In this document: one piece after another, positions 1 to 8,625 of the stretch
Layout of the letters: every line of letters begins with the position of its first letter
How positions within the stretch are numbered: position 1 is the first letter of the stretch
Assembly (NCBI GenBank): GCA_038326165.1
Contig: JBBQJT010000001.1
Coordinates: 62,001 to 126,000 of the forward strand
From: JAEUUM01 sp038326165
Lineage (GTDB): Bacteria; Bacteroidota; Bacteroidia; Chitinophagales; Saprospiraceae
DNA length: 64,000 nt
Direction: 5' to 3'
Program-made: the position numbers and the translations under genes
Notes under the pieces: generated by a model
Told to the model about the DNA's origin: nothing
The model's input: only the letters and a program-made list of their open reading frames with translations
Database searches by the model: none

Positions 1-7
1 TAAAGGA

Positions 8-718
8 TTGGACTTTGCGTTCAAATTAACTGTTCTTACAGTTTTAATATTTGGAACTATATCTCTTATTGTCGGATGCAATACTTCTGGCAAGACAGAT
101 TCAGGAATTATAAGTTTCGTCATCATTCCTGAGGCTACAGATACCTCAATGAATCCATTGCTTACTGGATTTTTAACAAGTATGAAATATGACATGGCTT
201 CTGATGGTAAAAAGGCTGTAGTTTATTCACAAAATATGCAAGGTAAACTCCGCAAGTTTTTGATAAACGGTAAAGCAGGCCAAATATGGTATGCTGAGGA
301 CAGTTATGGAAAATTCAAAGTTGAGGTTTCTAATTTGAACCTTCAAAATATCTTAGATAAGAACAAAAATGGATACAAGGTGAATAAGGCTAAGACTAAA
401 GAGATATTGGGATTCAAGTGTTATTTGGTTACCTTAAACGTGGGTGCAAATGACGATTTACAGAAAATTGAAGCTTATGTTACTGACAAAATTGATTTTG
501 GGTTCAAGCAACCACTTGGTTTTAACCTTGATATACCTGGGCTTGATGATACAATTCTTGAAGCAAAATTTATTCCTGAAAAAGTAAGTGCAAAAAACAT
601 TGGCTTTACATTAGCTGCTAAAAATTTCACTAAGTCACCACCAAAAGAGCTGCTTGAACAACCTGGCGACGAGGATTTTGAATCAATTACTTTTGAAAGC
701 TATGTGGGAAAGAATTAG
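8..718 (+). CDS. DUF4412-like lipoprotein, possibly 5'-partial
   Basis: A secreted or lipid-anchored protein of unknown function. A hydrophobic stretch near the N-terminus ends in a lipobox-like LIVGC (Cys at about residue 24), so lipidation is likely. The body carries the layout of DUF4412/GLPGLI-type proteins: a segment reporting a modified residue state (KAGQIWYAEDSYGK), then TKEILGFKCY followed by an AYVTDKI strand, where family members typically have a 'G-(Y/F)-x-C' core. The TTG start at base 8 is the first available start inside the window. The frame stays open to the window edge, so the true start may lie upstream. Its stop overlaps the stop of the convergent ychF gene by a few bases. 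Family assignment is by pattern only. Confidence 0.6.
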   Translation: MDFAFKLTVLTVLIFGTISLIVGCNTSGKTDSGIISFVIIPEATDTSMNPLLTGFLTSMKYDMASDGKKAVVYSQNMQGKLRKFLINGKAGQIWYAEDSYGKFKVEVSNLNLQNILDKNKNGYKVNKAKTKEILGFKCYLVTLNVGANDDLQKIEAYVTDKIDFGFKQPLGFNLDIPGLDDTILEAKFIPEKVSAKNIGFTLAAKNFTKSPPKELLEQPGDEDFESITFESYVGKN

Positions 719-1812
719 ACATTGAAACGGAAATGCATCACATCTCCATCCAAAACAAGATATTCCTTTCCTTCAACCCCCATTTTACCAGCCTCTTTTA
801 CAGCGGCTTCTGATTCGTACTTTACGTAATCCTCATAGTGGATGACTTCTGCTCTTATAAAACCTTTTTCAAAATCGGTGTGAATCACTCCAGCAGCGCC
901 AGGTGCCAATGTTCCTTTTTTGATAGTCCAGGCTCTAACCTCCTTAACTCCTGCAGTAAAATAGGTAATCAAGTTCAGTAAAGAATAGGCTGAACGAATT
1001 ATCTTATTAACACCGGCTTCTTGCAAGTCCATTTCACTTAAAAAAGCTTCACGATCCTCACGGCTTTCCAACTCTGCTATCTGAGATTCTATTTCAGCAG
1101 AAATGTAGATAACTTCTGCTTTTTCGGGGGCAACAAGTTCTTGGAATTTAGCAGTATGCTGATTCCCAGTGTTGGCTGAAGCCTCATCTACATTGCACAC
1201 ATATAAAATTGGCTTACCGGTCAACAACATCATTTCATTGATAATCTCCTTGCCAAGATCATCTGCATCAAAAGATCTCGCTGGCTTTCCAGATTCAAGA
1301 TGCTTGATGATTTGTTCCATGATCTCTACGCCTCTTTTTTCCTCTGAACTTCCACTTTTAGCTATTTTACGCTGTTTGTCAATCCGCTTTTCAAGCGTTT
1401 CAAGGTCTTTGAATATAAGCTCTAGATCAATAATTTCTTTGTCTCGTACAGGGTTTACACTCCCATCAACATGTACCACATTATCATCTTCAAAGCAACG
1501 AACTACATGTATGATAGCATCAACCTCCCGGATATTGGCTAGGAACTGATTTCCAAGTCCTTCGCCTTTGCTTGCCCCTTTGATTAAGCCAGCAATATCA
1601 AGAATTTCTATGCTAGTTGGAAGTACTTTTTGAGGTTGAACCAACTCTTCTAATTTATTTAGTCTTGGATCAGGTACCGTTATCACCCCCAAATTAGGTT
1701 CCTTCGTGGCAAATGGATAATTAGCTGCTAATGCCTTAGCTGATGTTAAAGCATTAAAAAGTGTTGATTTTCCTACATTTGGCAAGCCTACAATTCCACA
1801 TTTTAAACCCAT
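715..1812 (-). CDS. ychF: Redox-regulated ATPase YchF (Obg family)
   Basis: A P-loop NTPase of the TRAFAC/Obg class that prefers ATP and associates with ribosomes in other bacteria. The Walker A motif GLPNVGKST is at residues 9-17. The switch II/G3 region DIAGLIKGASKGEGLG follows near residue 72. The specificity motif is NVDE (about residue 206) in place of the NKxD of GTPases, which is diagnostic of YchF. A central coiled-coil region (ELIFKDLETLEKRIDKQRK) and a C-terminal TGS domain (TFEKG-like, FEKGFIRAEVIHYEDYV) complete the usual architecture. The length of 365 residues matches the family. It is monocistronic and convergent with the preceding lipoprotein gene. Confidence 0.97.
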   Translation of the reverse strand: MGLKCGIVGLPNVGKSTLFNALTSAKALAANYPFATKEPNLGVITVPDPRLNKLEELVQPQKVLPTSIEILDIAGLIKGASKGEGLGNQFLANIREVDAIIHVVRCFEDDNVVHVDGSVNPVRDKEIIDLELIFKDLETLEKRIDKQRKIAKSGSSEEKRGVEIMEQIIKHLESGKPARSFDADDLGKEIINEMMLLTGKPILYVCNVDEASANTGNQHTAKFQELVAPEKAEVIYISAEIESQIAELESREDREAFLSEMDLQEAGVNKIIRSAYSLLNLITYFTAGVKEVRAWTIKKGTLAPGAAGVIHTDFEKGFIRAEVIHYEDYVKYESEAAVKEAGKMGVEGKEYLVLDGDVMHFRFNV

Positions 1813-1840
1813 AACCTTAAATATTATTTAAATTGAGGCG

Positions 1841-1848
1841 CAAAGGTA
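1841..1848 (-). promoter_or_regulatory. -7 element (TACCTTTG) upstream of ychF
   Basis: The minus strand reads TACCTTTG, an exact match to the Bacteroidota sigma-A -7 consensus TAnnTTTG, 28 bases before the ychF ATG. No convincing TTTG element is seen at the expected distance upstream, so only half of the promoter is supported. Confidence 0.4.
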
Positions 1849-1901
1849 AGTTCTTCCTTGCTGAAGTGCTATTTTAGAGGGTTTATTTGAATCAAGTTTT
1901 T

Positions 1902-1931
1902 ATTGAAACTTTAAATCATCGTTTAATTTTG
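1902..1931 (+). promoter_or_regulatory. Promoter (ATTG-N18-TAATTTTG)
   Basis: ATTG at 1902-1905 and TAATTTTG at 1924-1931 are separated by 18 bases, close to the Bacteroidota consensus TTTG-N19-TAnnTTTG. Transcription would begin near 1937, about 10 bases before the ATG at 1947. This favours that ATG as the start of the next gene over the upstream TTG. Confidence 0.5.
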
Positions 1932-1946
1932 TTAAATATTTCGATC

Positions 1947-2474
1947 ATGGCCCACATAAAATCTTTTGTAATTGTTGTATTTTTTCTGTGCTCAATTCAA
2001 CTCAAAGCTCAGCCTTGTCCCAATTCTGAACAAATAGTCATGGTAAAAGGGGTTGAATGCATATTGCCGAAACTTGTATCAACTGGTGAATTATTATTGC
2101 CATGTGTTGCACCACCTGATTTCAATAGCTTGATTGAGGGGGACACAGCATGGATTGAGTATGAAAACAATTTTTGTTTTTCGATTTGTTTGCAAGGAAA
2201 GGAAATTAACATTCTATGCTTTGAGAAAGATAAGCAAACGTCGTTGTTGGATGACAACTATAAGAATCAGCCTAAATTTGTTTATTCTGAGAGCCAATTG
2301 ATTTTCAATGAGCCATTTCATGGTGAAATTGTAATCACTAACTCAGTTGGCTCTATTCTACTTGCTAAAGTTATGGTAGGCTCAATTTTGGATTTGCCCT
2401 TTTTGCCAATTGGAATGTATTACATAACTTTCATAAAAACAGGAAATACAACTAAATTTTTCAAAAACAAGTAA
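1947..2474 (+). CDS. Small secreted protein with T9SS type A-like C-terminus
   Basis: I do not recognise the family. From the ATG at 1947 the protein begins with a clear signal peptide (MAHIKSFVIVVFFLCSIQ, cleavage after LKAQ). A frame-open TTG at 1887 would add about 20 residues and displace the signal peptide, so the ATG is preferred. A Cys-containing middle region (CPNSEQIV, GVECIL, LLPCVAPP) is followed by a C-terminal stretch in which FNEPFHGEIVITNSVGSI and LPIGMYYITFIKTG resemble the beta-strand pattern of T9SS type A sorting domains (P-x-G-x-Y-x-x). It is therefore probably exported by the T9SS. It lies 3 bases before the next gene, so they are probably co-transcribed. Confidence 0.65.
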   Translation: MAHIKSFVIVVFFLCSIQLKAQPCPNSEQIVMVKGVECILPKLVSTGELLLPCVAPPDFNSLIEGDTAWIEYENNFCFSICLQGKEINILCFEKDKQTSLLDDNYKNQPKFVYSESQLIFNEPFHGEIVITNSVGSILLAKVMVGSILDLPFLPIGMYYITFIKTGNTTKFFKNK

Positions 2475-2477
2475 TCT

Positions 2478-3071
2478 TTGAATTTCCTCGCACACTTGTC
2501 TTTATCCCAAATGGACCCCTTGATAATGACTGGCAATCTTATGGGCGATTTTATGACCAGGGCTGAAACTTTGAACTTGCCAGATAGATTCAGATGCGGA
2601 TATGAATTGCACTTGTTTATAGATCAGTTTACTGATAGCCATCCAGTGGTTGATGAGTTTTGTGGTTATTACAAATCGTCCGAAAGCAGATACGCACCGG
2701 TTGTTGCAGATGTGGTAATGGATTACTTCTTGGTTAAAAATTGGAATGAGCATTATGATTTAGATTTGGATCTCATGACTTCCAAAATCTATAATTCCTT
2801 AAATGATTCACTGCATTTACTCCCTGATAAAATTGCTGGTAGAGTGGGTAATATGGTTTTTCATCGATTTATTGACAGTTACAAATCACTTGAGGGTATA
2901 GAGAACGTTTTCTCAAGAATGAGAAGAAGAATTAAAAAAGAGTACGTCTTTTTATCCGTTAATCAAGTAACATTGGATCATGAATCGGCTTTGAATAGCT
3001 TGTTTAATAGTTTTTATCCTGATCTTCAGTTAGCAACCAATAAAAAATTGTTGGATCTAATGAGCAAATAG
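2478..3071 (+). CDS. Acyl carrier protein phosphodiesterase family protein (AcpH/DUF479)
   Basis: Members of this HD-like metal-dependent family remove the 4'-phosphopantetheine group from acyl carrier protein. The start is TTG: translation from it gives MNFLAHLSLS, the hallmark N-terminus of the family, so the unusual codon is well supported. Further motifs are GNLMGDFM (residues about 19-26) and DQFTDSHPVV (about 49-58), which carry the expected metal-binding Asp and His residues. VADVVMDYFLVKNW is the next conserved helix. Length of 197 residues is normal. It follows the secreted-protein gene by 3 bases. Confidence 0.85.
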   Translation: MNFLAHLSLSQMDPLIMTGNLMGDFMTRAETLNLPDRFRCGYELHLFIDQFTDSHPVVDEFCGYYKSSESRYAPVVADVVMDYFLVKNWNEHYDLDLDLMTSKIYNSLNDSLHLLPDKIAGRVGNMVFHRFIDSYKSLEGIENVFSRMRRRIKKEYVFLSVNQVTLDHESALNSLFNSFYPDLQLATNKKLLDLMSK

Positions 3072-3085
3072 ACTCCCGTTGTTGA

Positions 3086-3796
3086 CTAGCCTTCAAAGTG
3101 AAACGACAGGGTAAATCCTTGTGAAAGTACTTTCTCCAAAACGGATGATTCTCGAAGTGCTTGATCGTAAATGAGAATATTGCTAATTCCTCTTGATATC
3201 TTTAATTCTGGTGAAAAGATGAAGTAAGGAAAGAAAATCTGAAGACCAACACCAAATTCGGCAGCAAAATCGGTTGGTGAAATCTTGACCAATGATGCTT
3301 GTTGCCTCACTCGGCTATTGCTAGCGACATCTATTGAGTATTTCATCCCAGCGATGACGAAAAGTCGGATGTCTTTGTAAGGATGGCTTGTATATCTGAG
3401 ATGAACAGGCAATTCAAAAAACACCGATTCAACTTTTCTGGTATAAGGTGGTTTGATATTTCTTGGTACCTCGTAGCGAATATTTCGTTCTGCAAAAGAT
3501 AGAGTAGGCAAAAATCTCAGATCAAAATAGTCGTTTATCTTATAATTGGTCACAATACCCAAGTTAAAACCAGGGCCTTTCAGAGACTCAGCTGATCTGA
3601 TGCTGTCATTGGCGATAAAGCTATTGGATCTGTAAAGTCTGTAGTCGCTATTGTTTATGCCCAGAGTAATACCAAAGTAGTATCTTTTTCCGCTGAAATC
3701 CAGGAAATTCTGATTGCTACCAAACTTTTGGGCATTTACCAAAAATGGTAAAAATAAAATGACAACAACTACTTGTAAACGATATATAAACTGCAT
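3086..3796 (-). CDS. porT: PorT-family outer membrane protein, probable T9SS component
   Basis: PorT is an outer-membrane-associated beta-barrel protein required for type IX secretion in Porphyromonas and flavobacteria. The protein has a signal peptide ending in LVNAQ and then a beta-rich body (KRYYFGITLGINNSDYRL, FDLRFLPTLSFAERNIRYEV, VFFELPVHLRYTS, DFAAEFGVGLQIFFPYFIFSPELKIS) with the ELPVHLRY strand typical of the family. The ATG at 3796 puts the signal peptide at the N-terminus. A start at 3820 is also open. Either way the gene overlaps the 3' end of ubiE (stop at 3769), and the ubiE-porT order is conserved in Bacteroidota, which supports the name. Presence of porT agrees with the CHU_C-type protein further on. 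Confidence 0.8.
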   Translation of the reverse strand: MQFIYRLQVVVVILFLPFLVNAQKFGSNQNFLDFSGKRYYFGITLGINNSDYRLYRSNSFIANDSIRSAESLKGPGFNLGIVTNYKINDYFDLRFLPTLSFAERNIRYEVPRNIKPPYTRKVESVFFELPVHLRYTSHPYKDIRLFVIAGMKYSIDVASNSRVRQQASLVKISPTDFAAEFGVGLQIFFPYFIFSPELKISRGISNILIYDQALRESSVLEKVLSQGFTLSFHFEG

Positions 3797-4497
3797 ATTC
3801 CGAAACTCAATGTTTTGCACTCAGGATTTTTTCCTCCTATTTTACGTAAAATTTCAACAAAGTTATCTCCTTCTGGAAAAGCCTTGACACTTTCGTACAA
3901 ATATTTGTAGGCAGAAGGGTCTTTTGATGTCATTTTTCCTATTTGAGGGAGAATTTTACTGAAATAAAAATTATAAAAAGCAGAAACTGGTTGTTTTTTA
4001 GGGTGAGAAAACTCTAAAATAGCAAGAATGCCGCCTGGTTTAAGCACCCTTAACATTTCTGCTAGTCCAATTTCAAGTCTTTCAAAGTTTCTTACTCCAA
4101 AAGCAACTGTAACGGCGTCAAACGAATTGTCATGATGTTCAATTGCCTCAGCATCACCAAGACCAATTTTAACTTGATTCGATAGTTTTTGTTGCACTAT
4201 CTTTTTTTGCCCTACTTCTAACATCCCTGCACTGATATCAATACCTGTTATGGTGCTTCCACTTATTTTTTTTGCCATTTCAAGGGCCACATCACCAGTA
4301 CCAGTAGCAACATCCAAGATATTTTTAGCTTTTTGATATTTGAGCGCTTTAATTAGTTGGTTGCGCCACAAAACGTCAATTCGGAAGCTCAATAACCTAT
4401 TATTGAAATCATAGGTTTTAGCAATGGAATCAAACATTTTTTTAACTTGACTCTTCTTGCTCTCTAATTGGTTGTATGGTTTAACCTGATCCATCAT
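3769..4497 (-). CDS. ubiE: Demethylmenaquinone methyltransferase UbiE/MenG
   Basis: A SAM-dependent C-methyltransferase that makes menaquinone from demethylmenaquinone, the last step of the pathway. FDSIAKTYDFNNRLLSF (about residues 24-40) is the signature N-terminus. Motif I is ILDVATGTGDVALEMAK (about 61-77). DAVTVAFGVRNFE is the diagnostic UbiE/MenG motif, and the protein ends in LSFGICSLYIVYK, the usual C-terminal strand. Length (242) is typical. Menaquinone is the likely acceptor for the complex I encoded later in the window. The 3' end overlaps porT, which implies translational coupling. Confidence 0.95.
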   Translation of the reverse strand: MMDQVKPYNQLESKKSQVKKMFDSIAKTYDFNNRLLSFRIDVLWRNQLIKALKYQKAKNILDVATGTGDVALEMAKKISGSTITGIDISAGMLEVGQKKIVQQKLSNQVKIGLGDAEAIEHHDNSFDAVTVAFGVRNFERLEIGLAEMLRVLKPGGILAILEFSHPKKQPVSAFYNFYFSKILPQIGKMTSKDPSAYKYLYESVKAFPEGDNFVEILRKIGGKNPECKTLSFGICSLYIVYK

Positions 4498-4589
4498 AAT
4501 CTTACCAAACGTATTGAAGTCATTAATGTTGTTAAAGTGTTAATTTGTTTAAAGACACAATTGAATTATGTCATTGTCGATGATTTTAG

Positions 4590-4597
4590 TACCTTTG
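4590..4597 (+). promoter_or_regulatory. -7 element (TACCTTTG) upstream of gyrA
   Basis: TACCTTTG matches the TAnnTTTG consensus and sits 36 bases before the gyrA ATG. The upstream -33 element is unclear. Confidence 0.4.
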
Positions 4598-4633
4598 CAG
4601 AAGTTTTAAGGCTAATAAATATTGAAAACATAA

Positions 4634-7162
4634 ATGGCAGATTCACAGCGAATTATACCTATAAACATTGAAGATGAAATGAAAACCGCCTACATAGATT
4701 ACTCTATGTCGGTTATTGTTTCAAGGGCATTACCTGATGTGCGCGATGGCCTAAAGCCCGTTCACAGACGTGTACTTTACGGAATGAGTGAACTAAGCGT
4801 TCAATACAACAAGCCATACAAGAAATCAGCTCGTATTGTTGGAGAGGTGTTGGGAAAGTATCACCCGCATGGTGATGGTTCAGTGTATGATGCTATGATA
4901 CGGATGGCGCAACATTGGTCTTTAAGATACCCGCTTGTTGAAGGTCAAGGAAACTTTGGATCAGTTGATGGTGACAGTCCTGCAGCGATGCGGTATACAG
5001 AGGCGAGATTGAATAGGATTTCAGATGAAATGCTGAATGATCTTGAAAAAGAAACCGTTGATTTTAAGCTTAATTTTGATGACTCATTAGAAGAGCCAAC
5101 AGTTTTGCCAACTAAGTTTCCAAACTTATTAGTCAATGGAGCATCAGGAATTGCTGTAGGTATGGCAACCAACATGATGCCGCATAACCTAACTGAAGTA
5201 ATTGATGGAACACTTGCAACAATTGAAGACCCTGAAATTACGATCGACGGTCTTATGGAGTTCATCAAAGCTCCGGATTTTCCAACAGGTGGTATTATCT
5301 ACGGTGTAAGAGGAGTAAAAGAAGCTTATGAAACTGGCCGTGGCAGGGTAGTAGTCAGAGGTAAAGCAGAGATAGAACAAACAGACAATGGAAGGGAGGT
5401 CATCATCATTACAGAGATACCTTATCAAGTGAACAAAGCCATGTTGGTGATGAAAATTGCAGAACTGGTCAATGAAAAGCGTGTAGAAGGAATAAGTGAC
5501 ATTAGGGACGAGAGTGATAGGACAGGTATGCGTATTGTGGTTGAAATTAAGCGCGATGCCATGGCTAATGTTGTTCTCTCAAAGTTGTACAAATATACAG
5601 CCTTACAATCTTATTTTGGGGTCAACAATGTCGCCTTAGTTAGAGGAAGACCTGTAATATTGAATTTGAAGCAACTGATTACGGAGTTTATCAAATTCCG
5701 TATTGAAGTAGTTGTTAAGAGAACCAAGTATGAACTGCGCAAAGCTGAAGAGAGAGCGCACATCCTGGAAGGCTTATTAATTGCCCTGGATAATCTTGAT
5801 GCTGTAATTACTCTAATACGCAATAGCAAAAATCCTGATGAAGCCAAGGATGGTTTGATTACAAGTTTTAATCTTAGTGAAATTCAAGCCAAAGCCATTC
5901 TTGAAATGCGTTTGCAGAGGCTTACAGGATTGGAGCGTGATAAAATACGCAACGAATATGATGAATTGATCAAGAAAATTGAATTCCTAAAAAGCATACT
6001 TGCGGATGAAGAATTGCAAAAAGGTATCATAAAAGATGAGCTAAACGACATCAAAACTCGTTTTGGAGATAAAAGACGTACTGAGATAACACACGACGAT
6101 AGTGAAATCAGTATTGAGGATATGATTGAAGATGAGAGTGTAGTAATCTCTATTTCTCATTTGGGTTATATCAAACGTACCAAAGCCACAGAATATAGAA
6201 CTCAAACAAGAGGTGGAAGGGGTTCAATGGGAGCACGAACAAGAGATGAAGATTTCGTAGATCAAATGTTTGTTGCCACCAATCATGACTATTTATTGCT
6301 ATTTACCGAAAGGGGTAAATGTTATTGGATCAGAGTTTATGAATTGCCTGAAGCTACCAAAACTGCTTCCGGCAGAGCCGTTCAAAATCTTACCAATATT
6401 GATAAGGATGACAAAATAAGAGCCTATATCATAGTCAAAAACTTGCAAGACAAAGAATTTGTAGGAAATAATAATATTGTATTCTGTACCAAAAAAGGAT
6501 TAATTAAAAAAACCTCATTAGAAGCTTTTTCAAGACCTAGGTCCAATGGAATAATTGCAATCAATATAAACGACGACGATCAATTATTGGACGCCAAGCT
6601 AACCAATGGTGCTAATGATATATTGATGGCAATCCGTTCTGGTAGAGCAATACGTTTCCCAGAGCAGAAAGTAAGGTCAATGGGTAGAGGAGCAACAGGA
6701 GTCCGCGGAATTGCCCTGAATAAAGGTAATGACGAGGTAATAGGGATGATTTGTGTTGACTCAGAAGATACTTCACGAAATATTTTGGTGGTTTCTGAGA
6801 ACGGATATGGCAAACGTTCAAATCTTGAAGATTATAGAATTACCAATCGCGGAGGTAAAGGTGTCAAAACACTTAATGTTACCGACAAAACAGGTAATTT
6901 GATTGCTATCAAAGTTATTCATGACGATGATGATTTGATGATAACAAATAGATCAGGAATTGTAATTCGTATGAGAGCCGTTTCTTTAAGAGTTATGGGA
7001 AGGGCAACTCAGGGAGTTCGTGTAATTCGTCTTGATGAAGAAGATCAAATATCCGATGTTGCAGTAGTAGCACGTGAAGAAACTGAGGAAGTAATTGAAG
7101 CTTTACCTATTGCAGAATCAGAAATCATTTCCGACCCCAAAATTAAAGGTGAAGAGGAATAA
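4634..7162 (+). CDS. gyrA: DNA gyrase subunit A
   Basis: The breakage-reunion subunit of DNA gyrase, which introduces negative supercoils together with GyrB. The N-terminus (EDEMKTAYIDYSMSVIVSRALPDVRDGLKPVHRR) is canonical. The active-site Tyr is Y121 in AAMRYTEARL. The quinolone-pocket helix reads HPHGDGSVYDAM: the position equivalent to E. coli Ser83 is Gly (residue 82), while the Asp87 equivalent is kept. The coiled-coil tower (QAKAILEMRLQRLTGLERDKI) is followed by six blade-like repeats of the C-terminal domain, with a GyrA-box in the segment QTRGGRGSMG, which favours gyrase over topoisomerase IV. The tail is acidic. Length of 842 residues is normal. Confidence 0.97.
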   Translation: MADSQRIIPINIEDEMKTAYIDYSMSVIVSRALPDVRDGLKPVHRRVLYGMSELSVQYNKPYKKSARIVGEVLGKYHPHGDGSVYDAMIRMAQHWSLRYPLVEGQGNFGSVDGDSPAAMRYTEARLNRISDEMLNDLEKETVDFKLNFDDSLEEPTVLPTKFPNLLVNGASGIAVGMATNMMPHNLTEVIDGTLATIEDPEITIDGLMEFIKAPDFPTGGIIYGVRGVKEAYETGRGRVVVRGKAEIEQTDNGREVIIITEIPYQVNKAMLVMKIAELVNEKRVEGISDIRDESDRTGMRIVVEIKRDAMANVVLSKLYKYTALQSYFGVNNVALVRGRPVILNLKQLITEFIKFRIEVVVKRTKYELRKAEERAHILEGLLIALDNLDAVITLIRNSKNPDEAKDGLITSFNLSEIQAKAILEMRLQRLTGLERDKIRNEYDELIKKIEFLKSILADEELQKGIIKDELNDIKTRFGDKRRTEITHDDSEISIEDMIEDESVVISISHLGYIKRTKATEYRTQTRGGRGSMGARTRDEDFVDQMFVATNHDYLLLFTERGKCYWIRVYELPEATKTASGRAVQNLTNIDKDDKIRAYIIVKNLQDKEFVGNNNIVFCTKKGLIKKTSLEAFSRPRSNGIIAININDDDQLLDAKLTNGANDILMAIRSGRAIRFPEQKVRSMGRGATGVRGIALNKGNDEVIGMICVDSEDTSRNILVVSENGYGKRSNLEDYRITNRGGKGVKTLNVTDKTGNLIAIKVIHDDDDLMITNRSGIVIRMRAVSLRVMGRATQGVRVIRLDEEDQISDVAVVAREETEEVIEALPIAESEIISDPKIKGEEE

Positions 7163-7232
7163 TAACATTTTCTTCAGAAATTATTTAGACCAAACAATTG
7201 TTTAAGCATTACATCTAACCAAAACTATTAAA

Positions 7233-8555
7233 ATGAATAGCAAACTTTTTTTTCTTCTCGGTTTATCTTGCCTTTCTTTTCAAATGGTCCATGCTCAGGT
7301 TGAACCTGATAAAGCCCTGAAAAAAGCTTCTAGAGAATTAGGAACTTATTTTCTCGACATAAATGCCAATGCTGCTAAGTTGGATGAAGCAAAAGGAAAT
7401 ATTGCTATTGCTATTGCAGATCCAACCATTAGCTCCACAGCCAAAGCCTGGATTACAAAGGGTCAGATTTACAACGAACTATGCAACCGCGATCTTCGAA
7501 ATAAGTTGATGAATCCAAATTATAAAGAGACAACTCCTGATGGTTCGTTTGAGGCTTATCAAGCATTTAAAAAGGCATTGACGCTCTCTCCAAAAGGATA
7601 TGAAACAAAGGATGCCATTAAAGGATTGTCTGAGAATATGGGTTATCTCAACAATTATGGTGTTGCCACATATGAATCTCAAGCTTACGACAAAGCATTT
7701 TCAGCATTTGATGCCATGTTGCAGGTGCATGAACTGTTGAAAGCAAATTCTGAAAAAAGTATACTTGATAAGCCTGAAGATTACAACAATCAAATGTATA
7801 TAGCGGCATTGGCGGCAATGAACGCTAATAAAAATGTAGAGGCAAAGCTGCTGTTTGAAAAATTGTATAAGCTCAATATGGAGAAGTCAGAAATTTATGA
7901 TGCTCTTTACAGACTGAATGCTGATGCCGATTTGAATGCTGCGTATCAATATTTGGAGGCAGGGCGCAAGAAATTTCCAAATGATATTTCATTGTTGTTT
8001 AGTGAAATTAATCATTTTTTAAAAACCAACAAACTTGACGAATTGACAAGCAAACTTAAGCTTGCAATTGAAAAAGAGCCAAACAATGTGAGTTTATACA
8101 CTACTGCTGGAAATGTATACGATCAACTTTTTCAAAAAGAATCTGAAAGCGGGAACCCAACTAAAGCTAAAGAATATTTCGATTCTGCAGAGTCGTATTA
8201 TAAACAAGCCCTTGATAAGGATCCAAAGAACTTTGATGCAAATTATAGCCTTGGTGCATTGTTCTATAATAAGGCAGCAGCGGCAACAAAAGTGTTGAAC
8301 AGCATGGGTGATGATTTCACCAAAGAAGGCATGAAAAAATATGATGCTAAAAAATCAGAATTGAACCAATTATTGGATATTTCTTTGCCGTTTTTTAAGA
8401 AGGCGGAAGGTATTGATCCTAATGATAAGAACACTCTAATTGCTATCAAGGAAATTGCAGCAAGAAAGAATGATTTTGAATTGGTCAATGCCATGAAAAA
8501 GAGAATAGAAGTTTTGGATGCTAAAGGAAAACATAGCGAACCGTATTTCAAATAG
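7233..8555 (+). CDS. Periplasmic TPR-repeat protein
   Basis: A secreted protein of unknown role with tetratricopeptide repeats. The signal peptide (MNSKLFFLLGLSCLSFQMVHAQ) is clear. Helical repeats follow, including AWITKGQIYNELC, EAYQAFKKALTLSPKGYE, NNYGVATYESQAYDKAFSAFDAML, VSLYTTAGNVYDQLF and AESYYKQALDKDPKNFDANYSLGALFYNKA, the last being a near-ideal TPR. Such proteins commonly act as scaffolds in the periplasm or outer membrane of Bacteroidota. It follows gyrA by about 70 bases in the same direction and is followed by a hairpin terminator, so it may share the gyrA transcript or be transcribed alone. No enzymatic motif is visible. Confidence 0.85.
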   Translation: MNSKLFFLLGLSCLSFQMVHAQVEPDKALKKASRELGTYFLDINANAAKLDEAKGNIAIAIADPTISSTAKAWITKGQIYNELCNRDLRNKLMNPNYKETTPDGSFEAYQAFKKALTLSPKGYETKDAIKGLSENMGYLNNYGVATYESQAYDKAFSAFDAMLQVHELLKANSEKSILDKPEDYNNQMYIAALAAMNANKNVEAKLLFEKLYKLNMEKSEIYDALYRLNADADLNAAYQYLEAGRKKFPNDISLLFSEINHFLKTNKLDELTSKLKLAIEKEPNNVSLYTTAGNVYDQLFQKESESGNPTKAKEYFDSAESYYKQALDKDPKNFDANYSLGALFYNKAAAATKVLNSMGDDFTKEGMKKYDAKKSELNQLLDISLPFFKKAEGIDPNDKNTLIAIKEIAARKNDFELVNAMKKRIEVLDAKGKHSEPYFK

Positions 8556-8570
8556 TTTAATTTTAATCAT

Positions 8571-8614
8571 AAAATAAGGGGAGGATATTTACATATGTCT
8601 TTCCCTTATTTTTT
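8571..8614 (+). terminator. Rho-independent terminator after the TPR gene
   Basis: AAAATAAGGG at 8571-8580 pairs with CCCTTATTTT at 8603-8612, and the intervening bases can extend the hairpin (GGATAT against ATATGTC). A T-run follows. It lies 16 bases after the stop codon. Confidence 0.65.
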
Positions 8615-8615
8615 A

Positions 8616-8623
8616 TAGTTTTG
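8616..8623 (+). promoter_or_regulatory. -7 element (TAGTTTTG) abutting the next start codon
   Basis: TAGTTTTG matches TAnnTTTG and ends only 2 bases before the ATG at 8626. If used, the transcript would start at or next to the start codon. Confidence 0.35.
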
Positions 8624-8625
8624 TC

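Noticed and set aside
4468..4671. 67-codon plus-strand frame between ubiE and gyrA
   Set aside because: It runs across the divergent promoter region into gyrA in the wrong frame and has no family pattern.
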